Below, piece by piece: positions 1 to 12,300 of a stretch of DNA of 64,000 nt (positions are counted from its first letter, which is position 1; each line of letters begins with the position of its first letter). Made by a program: the position numbers and the translations under genes. The stretch comes from Chamaea fasciata (Eukaryota > Chordata > Aves > Passeriformes > Sylviidae). The notes under the pieces are model-generated. The model searched no databases and was not told the origin of the DNA. It was given only the letters and a program-made list of their open reading frames with translations. The stretch is taken from the NCBI GenBank assembly GCA_029207755.1, contig JARCOQ010000017.1:3484945-3548944 (forward strand), read 5' to 3'.

Positions 1-439
1 TTTACACTGTAATGTGCAAAACCCTATTCATGTCTTTATTAGCCTGACTTGTTTCCTAGGTTTGTGGAAAAGATCTTTCTTTGATAACAGTTGTTATTGC
101 TGGAATGAATGTCAGACCATGATCTACTGTAATACATCTTTCTGAATTGCCTTCTCTAATTTTGTTAGTTGGGAAAAAAAAAAAAAATCCCACCTCATTT
201 AAAGAGATAAAACCTTCTGGAAGTGGAACATTGCCACTAATTAGGATAACAAGAACGCAGGTATGAGTTGCTGGGGATACTGGAGTCTAAGCTTCTTTTT
301 CTAACATAAGAAGAGGTATATTTTTCTGGAACAGTCTTTCTTCTCTTACTGAAATTCTGCTGCTTTGAGAGAAATTATTGACATTAATCTCTTTATCCAT
401 GATTCCCTTAGGAAAAATGCTGACCAGGATTCAGCAGCT

Positions 440-660
440 CCAGATTCAGGTTCTGGGTTTGCTATAAATACCCTGTACGACCTTGAGCAAGCCACTGTTG
501 TTCTGTGACTTAGTTTTTCCATCTGTAAAATGGCAGTAACGATGAATCCTGTGTTTTATTGCCAGCTCTTGCATTACACATATCTGCAGGAGAACTGCTC
601 ACTGAATCTCCTCATGCCTTGGCGCCTCATCTCTAAAAGGGCAATAATAATACTTCTCTT
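440..660 (+). repeat. MIR-like SINE relic (two adjacent fragments)
   Basis: Positions about 475-545 read like the MIR core on the + strand: a 'gaccttgagcaagccact' block, then 'ccatctgtaaaatggcagta'. A second copy of the tail ('cctcatctctaaaagggcaa', then 'taataat') follows at about 632-654. MIR elements are ancient amniote SINEs found as degraded relics in birds. The call rests on the remembered consensus and was not searched. Confidence 0.6.
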
Positions 661-2335
661 GTCTCCTTATTTTGACTACATTTTGCCCATGTTTGGATGT
701 CCTTGAAGCACTGTGGGAGTCTGCCCCAGGATGCAAACAACACATTTCTCTTCTCTCTTACTGCAGGCACGGTACTGTTTGACCCTTGAATGTCTGCTCT
801 GCTGTCTGTGGTGGTTTGACCTCTCAGGGAAAGCTGCTCTGTCAGTGACTGAACTGACTGACTTGCACTGAAGCACGAGGGAAGCACTCACAGAGTGCAC
901 TGTGGTAGATAAATTGCAGGGTAGCATCATCGCTATGGTCAGCAGCAAACATTTAGGGGACAGAACATCTTGAATTCACACTATCCCTGCCCATCAACAT
1001 CTAATTACTGCCATACCTCCAGCCCCACAACTTTTGCTCAGCTAAGAACCACATCCATGGTGCTAGGAGTCCCTCCTGGATCTAAAACTATATATACCTT
1101 ACAAGGAAGAGACCACTAACACATTTTTATATTTGACAACTCAATTTAAAACCAGAATATCCTCATGTGACTACTGGAGAGAGAATTAGGGTAAGCAGAG
1201 ATATAAATGTCTACAATGAACAACCTTTTATCTTTGCTGCAGAGGTGACCTACACCGTGGTGACACAGAAGATTTAATATAGTGCCCAGCTGAGGGAAGG
1301 AATTTTGCACAATATTAGATGACAGAGTTGTTCCATTGTTTAAGTACCACAGGCATTATTAGTCTGTCACGAGACTGGGGTACAAACTCACAGGCTGTGC
1401 CTCTCACATCTGCCTTTGAACAAGGTTGCCTGTGTAATTATGTATGTGAAGTATGTCTGCCTGTAAACACCAAATTCATGCAGCTGAATTTTGATTAAAA
1501 AATTCCTCCCAGCCCTCCAAGCAGACACATCAGTCTTCACTGCCTACCCAGCTTAAAGTAAGACTTGATTCCACCTGGATTGATTGCATTTCAGTAGCAG
1601 GGGAGGAGTACAGATGCATTTGCAGGATCCATTCTACCATTTTTCAGTGTGCAGAAGAGCAGCTGAACTCAAGGCAACTCTTGAGGTTGAACAAAAAAGG
1701 ACAGAGCCCCTTTAGAGACGTAAATTTCTCTTTATTATTTAAACATCCATAATTTAGTGTCTCTGCACGACCAAATTACTGTAATTTTTCAGATGTTTTT
1801 CTGGAATTCGCTAGGTTCCACATTCTGCTGTTAAAATGCTGGTACAGTTAGATCAATATGAAAAGCAGTTTGTTCAACAGCAGTTTTCCAGGCGGAGTTA
1901 CAGAATGTCAGCTGTTTGAACCCAGAGAAAATAACAGTTCTCCTCTGTTTATGTTTCCAATGGATGCATTCAGATTATAGCTCATCAAAATGAAGACATT
2001 ATGGGCAACTACGTCTGATTTTCTTGTAAGGAAGCTGGAATACCAAGAGCTGGTTGAGAAACCAAGGGACTGAATTTTACAAGCAGCACAGGCTGCTCTT
2101 GTTCCCATCTCCCTGCCTTGCAGCACCATCTACAGAGATGCTGTCAGAATCACACCCTCTGCAAACCTCGGGAAGCTCCAGTTCCCTGGACAAACAAACC
2201 CTCGCTCGGTGATTAACCTGCTCAGGAAACTGCGAGTTTGACGACCCTAAAACCTGAAATCCTTCTGCAGCAAGATAAAGGCAAGAATATGATCAATTAT
2301 CCCTCAATTCCCGTGCAGAGAGTGCACCTCTAGCA

Positions 2336-2370
2336 ACAGAGGTAACCCAGAGTTACAGAGGTAACCCAGA
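2336..2370. repeat. 16-bp direct repeat, period 19
   Basis: The 16-mer beginning acagaggtaaccc occurs at 2336-2351 and again, exactly, at 2355-2370. It is a small local duplication with no visible function. Confidence 0.85.
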
Positions 2371-5194
2371 CACTTTGCTGGTTTTTTCTCTAGAAACTTT
2401 CCTGCAGAATAACTTCTCTGGCAGAGAAGTGCTCCTTCTGCAAAAGGATGGTGGGATTTTTCAGGGCAAAATGCACTTCACGGTCCATTAATCCTGAATT
2501 TGGCACAAGCTGATTGCTCAGGCTTCAAAAGAGTGCAATATTTCACCTCCTCCGTGTATCTACTCAATTACACAAGATGAAACATCGTGGGGACTGACCT
2601 TCATCTGATCACTGGAGCATAAGGTCTGCTTGCCCTTCACATGGCCTGGGTACCCAAACAGTGATACAAGGGCAGGAACCACAATGAAGGAGTTTTTAAG
2701 CACAAGTAAAGGAGTTTGCAGCTTAAAAGCTGGAGTTTGAAATATGTCTCTGATTAACTTGTCATTAAAAAAAAAAGAAAAGAAAAAGGTATGCTTATCT
2801 ATTCACCTCGAAATAGAATGTTCTTCTGAATATGGAGTGGTTTTTTCCACCAGAAGCCAGATCCAAATGCCACAGTAGTAACGGGAAAGTTCCCCACCAG
2901 GCCCTGGCTGTGGGAGGAGGTGGGTGCAGGAATGTGCCAGTGCAGGCAGCATTGCTATCTTATGGCTCACTGGGAGCAGCAGGAGAGAACAGGCATTAAA
3001 AAAGCAGATAAAAGGGCAAAGGAAGACACAGGCTCCAAACCTACGGCAGCGGGCTTAGGCACAGACATGCAACAGCCCTGAATATTACCAGGACACACTT
3101 AAAGGATGTATTTAGGGATGTGTGCTGTCTTAGGGGGGGAAAAAATATGATCTGGGTTCTTTATGATCAGATCAAATGCAACATTCTAATGTGGTTGTTT
3201 GCCCTTGCCAGACCTGTAGGGAGGACATCCCAGGACCCAGTTCCTCTGATGGCTGAACATATTCTTCTCATTTCCAGCCTACATCTATTCATTACCAGGC
3301 AGAATAGAACTACAGCTCTTATCTGTTATGAAACCAACTACCTTACAAAGTCATCAGGTTAGTCCAGCACAGTCCACCTTCAGTAAATAAATCCCTGTTG
3401 CCTTTTAGCCCATTTGTCTCTGCCATCATGTCTGCTATTATTCTTTCTGGCTAAATTTATCCCAAAGTCTTGTATTTTATTTGGATCAGACTTGAATCAT
3501 TTTTCCTCTTTTTAAAAGCTGGAAGAATTGTTCCTGTTCTAAAATTGTGTTGTGTTGCTCATGCAGGGATGCTGTTACACAGGCAGATATAAAGTGCTCT
3601 TGGATGTCTGAGTCAGAAATTAGAATATTCCAGCTGAAAGGTGTCTGTAACAATCATTTAGCCCAAATCATTGTCGCATTATGATCTTGATGATTTGTTC
3701 CACTTGGATGAGGTAATTTCTGTCTCCATGCATTCATTTCCTCTGTGTACGTTTCCACTACATATTATACATTCATTTGTGTCCTGCCTCTCCCCCTTTC
3801 ACCACCTCTCCCCCTCCTCTCCTTCCTCTCCTGCTATGTCTGCCTGAAGAACATTTTGCTATTTGTTTTAATTTCCTTTGCAAGATCTACCTTAGCTTTA
3901 CTTCTGGCACATTTCCCTTCATGCCTACACTTCCTAACTTCTAAGACGTCGTTTTCTTTGATTAATCCTTTTTCCATTCCTTCCCCTCCCTTTGCTTATT
4001 CCTAGTATCCACTTTGAAGTGGTTATTCACCGAGTCTGGACCCATTCCTTGCAGAGTTTTATCCCTCTGTGTACAAGTCCCAAATACTTTTTATAGCCCC
4101 TGCATAAATTCCAAGCCTGCCCTACATCCAAAACTTTTTAAGCTGGCAAAAATCAGAAAGCAAAACATGTTAATTGCTGCTGTGTACCAACTTCCAGCGC
4201 ACTGGGCTTCCTACTGGGTTCATGTTCTCCATCCAAATGAGATATTCCAAAAAGGTTTTTTTCTAAAAGACCATGGCGAGACCACTGATGGCAGGAGAAA
4301 TTTCTCTTGACCTCCAGCCACAGCAGCAGTGCCAAGAGAAGGCAGGAAGGTCATTAGCTGTTCTCATAGTATAAAAATTGTTACAGTAGATTAAAAATTA
4401 GCATGAAGAAATGAAGCACACACATATATTTTTAAAGCCTTTGTCAGGCAGCCAAAGCGAAAGCAGATTTCACCAGACCACGAAGAATGAAATGCGTGTG
4501 TTAGTCTTTGTACGGCTCGAGCTTATTTCCTTGCTAAATTCCAAGTTTTAGGTCTCTCCCACTGAGGCAGAAGGGCTGCTCAAGAAAACTCCCCAAATAT
4601 CTTATAATAGCAGAGGGAATATTTTCCCCCTATTTTTCACAGTAAAACTTTGCCCAGGTGGTTAAATAAAATGAGATAACATTTCCAGAAAACGTGGTTG
4701 TGATTAGAGTCCCTGTTTCAACCACGTGTGTAAAAACTGGTTTATTTGGGAGGGTGTTTTGAAGGTTTAAGCGAGGGAGTCTCCTGACGATCCCTGGGCA
4801 GCAGCTCCCCTGGCTGTGCTGGGCAGTGGCAAATGCGTTTTCCATGGGGAATTTGTCAGATGTCCTTTGGAATAAAGGCATGGGGTGCACCGGAGGGAGC
4901 CCAAGCCTCGTGTCACATCTGCCCCACACTGGGACTTATAGAGCAGCTGGGGAAAGTCATTTTAGTCACCGTGTTGAAAAGTCTCCTCTGAAAAGTCAAA
5001 CCCCATATTGTCGTTTTAAATGGTTTGTTCACTTTCAGGGAACATCCTGGGGTTTGATTGGTTGGGATCAGAAAAAAAATACACATATATATATATAAGC
5101 CACATGTCGTTGTCTGGAAAACAGAAAATTGACTGGAAGCAAAGGAAATGGCAAGGAAGGGGTGGGAGGGATTTAGAAGAAAAAAACCAAATGG

Positions 5195-5815
5195 GATGGG
5201 GGTATGGATGAGGGGATGGATGAAGGGTTGCACTGGGGATGGATGGGGCCTGGATGGGGAATGGACATGCGGATGGACGTGAAGATGGACATGGGGTTGG
5301 ACAGGGGATGGATGTGGGGACGGACTGGAGAAGAACATGAAGATGGATGTGGGGATGGACTGGGGATGGACATGGACATGGGGACGGCCATGTGGATAGA
5401 CATGGACATCAGGATAGACATGGACATGGACCTCAGGATGGACATGGACATGGATATGGGGATGGCCATGAGGATGGACATGGGCATGGACATGGATATG
5501 GGGATGGCCGTGTGGATGGACATGGACATGGATATGGGGATGGCCGTGTGGATGGACATGGACATGGATATGGGGATGGCCATGAGGATGGACATGGACA
5601 TGGATATGGGGATGGCCATGAGGATGGACATGGACATGGATATGGGGATGGCCATGAGGATGGTCATGGACATGGATATGGGGATGGCCATGAGGATGGA
5701 CATGGACAAGGATATGGGGATGGCCGTGTGGATGGACATGGACATGGATATGGGGATGGCCGTGTGGATGGACATGGACATGGATATGGGGATGGCCATG
5801 AGGATGGCCATGTTC
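5195..5815 (+). repeat. Minisatellite, 36-bp units built from ATGG hexamers
   Basis: The + strand is a G-rich array of hexamer-like words (catgga, tatggg, gatggc, catgag, gatgga). From 5503 to 5815 the higher-order unit is exactly 36 bp: the word gatggcc recurs at 5503, 5539, 5575, 5611, 5647, 5683, 5719, 5755 and 5791, with one earlier copy 42 bp upstream at 5461. Two unit types interleave, ccatgaggatgga and ccgtgtggatgga. From 5195 to 5460 the array is degenerate. Because 36 is a multiple of 3, several frames stay open and give artefactual His-Pro/Gly-His and Met-Asp repeat proteins. The array ends only about 5 bp before the STX16 CpG island begins. Confidence 0.92.
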
Positions 5816-5819
5816 ACGG

Positions 5820-6360
5820 ACGTGGGTGTTGCTGCCCCGGCCCCCGAAGGCCGGAACTCTGTCGTCGCGGCCGCGGTGCCGGGCGGAGCGGCGCGGGCGG
5901 GCGGCCGGAAGGCGGCGGGCGCTGCACCACGCGGAAGTGCCGGTCGGGCCGGGGCGATGGCGGCGCCCGGCGGCCGCGGGGGCCCGGGCTGGGGGGTCCC
6001 GGTCCCGCCCAGGGGCGGCCCGGCCCCGGCCCTCTGAGGGCTCCCGCTCTCGGCCCTCTGACGGGTCTCCGCCCCGACCCTCTGAGGGGCGGCCGCCGCG
6101 GGCCCCGCGCTGGGCTGGGGCCCGGCGGGGCGGGGGGCCATGGCCACCCGGCGTCTCACGGACGCGTTCTTGTTGTTGCGGAACAACGCGGTGCAGAGCC
6201 GGCAGCTGCTGGCCGAGCAAGTGAGTAGTTTCGGCTCCTCCAGCCCTCTGAATTCACGTAGCATGGCTGCTGCGGTGAGTCTCCTCCCTTCATCCTTCTG
6301 TTCTCGCCGCGCCCCGGGCGGCCCCGCCTGCCCCGGCCTCACCGCCCCGCGTCCCCTTCC
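5820..6360 (+). promoter_or_regulatory. STX16: CpG-island promoter of STX16
   Basis: The composition switches abruptly to GC-rich, CpG-dense sequence at about 5820 and returns to ordinary composition after about 6360. Within it are an ETS/GABP-type motif (cggaagtg, 5932-5939) and a YY1-type motif (gatggcggc, 5956-5964), both common at TATA-less housekeeping promoters. No TATA box is seen. The transcription start should lie between these motifs and the ATG at 6140, but it cannot be placed exactly from sequence. Confidence 0.8.
6140..6220 (+). CDS. STX16: STX16 coding exon 1, short form
   Basis: Encodes residues 1-27, from ATG (6140) to the last Gln of LLAEQ, with donor gtgagt at 6221 and phase 0. 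It carries the N-peptide that docks on VPS45. Using a second donor 54 nt downstream (6275, gtgagt) adds 18 residues, [18 protein letters not shown]. These resemble the optional insert of the longer human isoforms. Confidence 0.95.
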
Positions 6361-9300
6361 CTGAGCCCTCTCCTCAAACCGCCCCTCTTCCCCTTCCCTG
6401 AGCCCTCTCCTCAAACCGCCCCGTGCCCCGACCTTCCTCCCCCTGCCCCTCCCTCCCCACCCTGTCTATTCCTATTTCCCCACTCCCTCACGTTAAAGAA
6501 TAGAAGAGATCTCTGTTCGCTTCGTGCGTAATAAATCAAATGCTGTTCTGACATTGACAGGAGGTTTTTTGATGCCTCCTCACCTCCAAAAGGAAATAAA
6601 TCCATAAAGCAGATCTCTTCTGTTCACCTCACTGTGGGCACTGTTAAATACACGGGTGTGGTTTATTCCCGTTGCTTAAATTTCTCCATAACTTGTTCCG
6701 AATGTTCATTGCCCTTTTTATTTATCCCTAAATACAAATAATGCTCAAACACATCTGTGAGGGAGGGGGGCCAGTAGGTTCTGGTGTAACTCCTCTTTAC
6801 AGAGACTACCAAAAGTTACTGGTTCAGAGGCAATTTCTGTCACTTTTCCCAGGTTTTGAGCTAGTCAGGCTGTGATGGGCTGCTTGGCAGCTCAGCTCTG
6901 CTCAGGTTTTCACACTTTCTGTTTAAGCTCATCATTTATTTGTCATAGCCACCAGCAAATACCTGCTGGCAGTCTCATCACTCCAAACAGCTTTACATTG
7001 ATGCATTTTGGTTGGGAAAAGCTGTGCTTCCTGTTGCTCTCAATGGTCTTTTTTCATTGCTAACTTTATTACACCTCTAAGCTGTGTATTAAATTGCATT
7101 TGCAGAACAGGAAATGTCCACAGTCATTTGTGTTTTACACGTGTACTTTGGCTCTGCATTTAGTCCTTGTTCATTTTTTTTTTATGTCACTTCTGTAGAT
7201 CCTTGGGCTTTTTAAAACATCACCTAGAAAAAGCAGTGATATTTTGAACTCACTACTCCTGAGCAATGAAACTGCACTTCACTCAGCAGCCAGTGGAATT
7301 TATCACCTGCATCAAATATTTATTGGCAGTGTTTGTTAACATTAATTGAAGCTTTTAGCTGCCCACTCCAATGCAGTGGAGGCTCTCAGTGCCTGGAGGT
7401 TGTCCATCTGTGCAGTGGGTGAAAGGAGGAATTTTTGGCCCTGGGGGGCATCTCAGAGTCCCACAGTGGCTCCAGGTGAACTGTTGCAGGCAGAAGTGTG
7501 CAGCTGTCAGTGTGAGCTGTTTGTCTCCCCTGGGTTTGGGTCCTGTTGCTGTCAGAGTTGCAGGTTTCCCTTGGGTGGTGTCCCCAGGCAGAGCTGCTGG
7601 ATGCCAGCAGGGCAGGGTGGCCAATTCCAGCCTGCAGGAATTTCAGCTTCCCTGAGTTCATCTCCATCTTCCTCCTGGAGAAATCCTTCACTGTGAGAAC
7701 TCTCTGTCAAGAATCCATTCCTGAAGTCAGACAGTGAAAGCAGCAGCTAACAGAAGAGTCCTGTTCCAAAAGACAATCTTGGGGAATCTCATAAGACATC
7801 ATCAGCTGATGCTGCTTTGTTAAAGCACAAGCATCCTGTCCCATTTTAGGTCTGACTTTGTTAATCTTGCAGTGAAATATCCTTTTGCTCACACGTCCCC
7901 TCCCCAGTGCCAGGCCTGATGAACAGGGGAGGTGCAGATCCGTGTCCTGTGTGTTTTTTCAGGTCCCTGCAGGGTTAATGTTCCCTGGAAGCAGAGCACA
8001 GCTCAAGTGTGTACAGAAGTGACCGAGCATTTGCTGTTGCATTTTGTCTTTTGCTGTCTGTTTGACCCTGTGACAACTGGGGTGTTTGTCAATAAATGTC
8101 CCACAAAAGCTTCTCTGTGCCCCCTCCAATCATCATCAAACCCAGGGGATGCTGAGTGCTGCAGTCAGGCTGCCCTTGCTGTCATTCTTCACTGTATTCT
8201 ACTGCAGCTTTTCTGCCTGACATTTCAGGATTTAGAAACTCCACTGTGCAATTACTTTGTAAAACAAACCAAGCTCTGCACTTGATTTCTTATGTTCTTG
8301 CTGTTTACCAAGGAACTGAAATATTTCTTTGCAAAGTTGGTGCATTAAGCAAAATGCTGACTTGAAATGCAATATCATGATGTATTTATTGATTAACCAT
8401 GTCTTAAAAGCCAGTTTGTTTGTTCTTGGTAAACCATCATGCTTTAAAAATAAATCAGTGTTTTCTCAACTGACCATGCCCTATATCTGTCCTATGTCTC
8501 TTTTTTCCCTTTTATCTTTTGCTGTCTCTAACTGGATGGGGCTGATGGGATCCACAAATCACTTCAGGAGCTGGATGAGGTATTGTTTTTCACTTTTTAT
8601 TCTGCCATGGGGCATCAAGCCTACATCACTGAGCTAAAATATTCTTTCTTTACTCTGCTAGTTTATAGAATTTCATTGTACAGGATGAAGTGTCTGTGCA
8701 CAGTAGAAGGACAGGCTGCACAGAGAAAACAAGCATTTTGTGATGTTCTATTGTGAACAGATGAGTGTACGAACCAGTCTGACATATTGTGCACACGTGG
8801 GGTGGAGTGACTTTGCACAGTGAAGCCCTCAACTGTTCTTCATGCTGTGCATAAATTATGCAAACTTTATTGATCAGGAAATCAGGTCAGGGATAAAGAA
8901 ACTGCTTTCAAGAAGGAGTTGCTCAGGAAGGAAGGGGGATTGTTTTTTAAGAAGGGATGGGGTAGGGAACCACAAAACTTTTCAGGCCTGATAAAGGAAA
9001 ATGACAAATTTGGAAGAAAATGGGAAGAGTTTGTATGAAAGCTTTCCCAAGTAATTAGTTAATGTTGTAAGTGGTATCACTGATGAACATCTCCAGTACT
9101 GCCTTGGCTATTTGTGTTTAGTACAATTATCACTAAGTAATCTAACCATTTGAGTTGCATGTCAGTTTGCAAGAGTGTTTGTTCTTCAAAATAACCTCGT
9201 TTGAGAACAAGCAGTTATAATAAATACTTTTTCCGAGATTTTCCCAAATGCAGTTTTCCAACTTGCCAGGCCCAGTATGAACTGTGCTGTGAATTGTCTG

Positions 9301-12300
9301 ATAGAAATGTACCAACATGAGAGTTACTTGAATTCTCACTGCAATACCATCTTTCCTCCTGGAAACTTTGCTAAGAATTTATTCTAAGAGTAACTCTGAG
9401 CTTTCAGGTGCTGTAGGACGTGGGAGGGTGGGAGGTGATTAGCCCAGAGGGCCAAACCAGGAGACGTGACGTTTGCTCACAGGCAAACACATCTCTGAGG
9501 TTAATTCCTATGGGAAGGCACTCATGCACTTTTTTCTGATGCTCAAGGGTTTGGATGTAATTAGAATGAAGCTAATTGGCTGTGTTTTGTGCCCCTGCAG
9601 CTGGCTGATGACCGCATGGCCCTGGTGTCAGGGATCAGCCTGGACCCCGAGGCTGCCATCGGCGTGACCAAGCGCCTGCCTCCCAAGTGGGTGGATGGGG
9701 CAGACGAGGTGAGTGCTGAGCTCTGGCACATCCAGCTGCACTTCCCATGCAGGGCTTTGTTAGTCTTGTCACTCACATTCTCTCGGCTTTGTAGCAGAGA
9801 TAGTATTGGAAGAAAGATTCAGATTAGAATTTTTAGTTTGAATTTTTGTTTGAAGCCGATGAGGGGTGCAGTTGAATAGACCCTAAAGTGGTGGAGATGA
9901 GCAGTGCAGTGTTTAAAAACAGGAAATATTAGTGTCTTCTAGCAGGAGAACTTTCCTACCTGTGCAGTCTGGATGCCTTGCAAGTTATGGAAATACTTGG
10001 ACAAATGCAAGGGAAGGATTCTGGAAGCATCCAGTTAACAACTCCAATTATTTGGAGTGTGAAGCTATTCTTGACTTGAAGAAAATCCTTTTTTTTAAAC
10101 GTACACTCAGAACAGCTGTTGGCTCATCAGTTTGTGTGGACAGAACCCATTGTACAAAGAGATGCTTGGTCTCCTTTTTACTGCTATCATAATCATCCTT
10201 ACAGATTTATTTTTAATTACTTGGTTGAAAGCACGGCATTTAACTTCTACTGCTGAGTTGAGGCTATTCAATTTCTGACAGAGTTGAAGGTGTGACCTGA
10301 ATTTTCATTTATTTTTTTGGAAGTTGGCTAAATCTTCTTGCTGTGATGCTGTATAATTATGAAAATATTATTTCAACTTAATGAAGCATATTTGAAAGCA
10401 GCAGTCTTGTCTAAGATTAATGAGTAGGTTTTAAAAAGTAGCAAACTCGGAGTCTATTAAGAGTATTTAGTTTCTTAGTCAACTTTTTATGTGGCTTTTA
10501 ATAATATTTGGTCTGCCTTTTATGTTACAGATTTCTCTCAATGATTTTTGTCTAACATTTCTCAGAACCTTTATCCCCGAAGCATGAATTAATTCCCTTT
10601 CTTCCTGTTGGGCTTTCTGTTTTAGATTCAGTATGATATTGCCAGGGTTAAACAGAAGATGAAAGAATTAGCCAGTCTTCATGATAAACATCTAAACAGA
10701 CCCACACTGGATGACAGCAGTGAAGAGGAACGGGCAATAGAAATAACAACCCAGGAGATCACACAGGTACAGAGTGCTTTGGGTCCTAAACCTCCAGTTT
10801 GCCACATCTTTAATGCATTAGGATGATGCAGTGGTTTGCTCTGAGCAAAGGAATTATTTTGTGATCGGTATTGGAGCGAGCCAGAAGTCCTGGGCTCTGC
10901 TCTGAACTTCCCAACGAGTCACTTAAACCTCCTTGTTCTTTCCCTTACCTGTTTGATTTTCTACTTGGAACAGGGCTGGGAGATTAACCAAATCAAATTT
11001 ACAGTTATCTCAGAGAAATCCCTCTCTGCAGATGTCTAGTCTGAGGCTTGCAGTCCAGCTAATTATAATGAAGCAAATGTCTTTAGTCAGAGGGAGTTGT
11101 GTTACTCTGCTGCCTTGTTAGCTTGAAGTTATTTGTTCATTTATGTTCTGTTTCCTTGTCTTTTTAAACACTGCACGGGGCAAATTAAGAAATTACTTTT
11201 AAAAATGTAGAAATCAAAATACCAGTCTTGAATGTGGCACTTTCGGGGCAAATTAAGAAATTACTTTTAAAAATGTAGAAATCAAAATACCAGTCTTGAA
11301 TGTGGCACTTTCGCAGTGTGCTGCTCAAGGCCTGTGCTGCTGTATGCTTTTGCACTAACGGAATTGTTTTCTCAGTTATTCCACAGATGTCAGAGAGCAG
11401 TCCAGGTGTTGCAGAGCAGGTCACGCACTTGTACAGAACAAGAAGCTCGTGTTCTCAGGAATGTAGTGTCTTCCTTAGCACAGTCCCTTCAGGACCTTTC
11501 CACCAACTTTAGGCATGCACAGTCTGACTATCTCAAACGTAAGCATAAGAGATGTAACTGTAATGCATGGACCCCTTCTGTGCAAAGCACTCACTGAGGT
11601 GTGCTGGTTTTCTTGGTTGGGAAGCCTGAAGCACAGAAGGGTTAAGTGGTGCACACAGGACTAAGTCGAGGTTAGAATTGGAGAGTTTCTGGTTCACAGC
11701 TCATGTTCAAACTGCTTTGTTCTGCTTCTTTTCCTTGTTGCTAAAGAAGACATGTCATAGTTGAGCATATCAACAGAACAGTATTTCATCCATCCACATT
11801 TTTAATGCATTTTGCTTCTCAAATTGTGGTTTGGAAAGATGCATCTGTTACACTGGTGAAGCAGCCACTGGTGTTCAGCCATGATACCTGCTGCAGATGG
11901 CAGGCTGTGATGGATAAAGCTTAAGAGCTAGTCTGTGATAAATTAAAATTCTGCATCCATAAACAGATTGCAAGTGGGACCATTTCTGTTTAAAAGTAAA
12001 ATTTTGTTCGATTCTGTTTTTAAGATGAGTCAGATTATTTTAATCTTGAAAGAAACCCACAAAAACTTTATTTTTAAATTTAATGTTGATATTTCTTCCT
12101 CCTGTGGTGTAAATGGCACAGGTGGAACTGAAGATCACCAGGCAAGGAGTGTTCCTAAGAGACGTTGTTACAAAATAGCCTGGAGTGATCACACTTTAAC
12201 GCTCTTAACCTTCCTAATTTTTTAACTGCATGGAACATAACAACTTAAAAGTCACTGATTTAATCAGTCTTGCAAGTCTTGTTGAATTTGTTATGCTTCT

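Larger units (their letters stand above)
1..5190. other. Upstream non-coding region, no gene recognised
   Basis: I find no open frame with recognisable protein features on either strand. The sequence is AT-leaning with scattered short homopolymers (A-run at about 174-187, A/G-rich tract at about 2767-2789). MIR-like SINE relics lie at 440-660 and a 16-bp direct repeat at 2336-2370. In human the next gene upstream of STX16 is APCDD1L; no exon of it is evident here. Confidence 0.6.

Noticed and set aside
3600..3720. Possible old CR1 or SINE fragment
   Set aside because: Only vague similarity to repeat words; not enough to assign a family.
4913..6220. Long minus-strand frame encoding His-Pro/Gly repeats
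   Set aside because: It is the minisatellite read in reverse plus CpG-island GC codons. The 36-bp unit length keeps frames open on both strands, and no domain or splice structure supports a gene.
5204..6228. Plus-strand Met-Asp and Gly-His repeat frames
   Set aside because: Same minisatellite artefact; they run through the STX16 promoter and into its first exon in the wrong frame.
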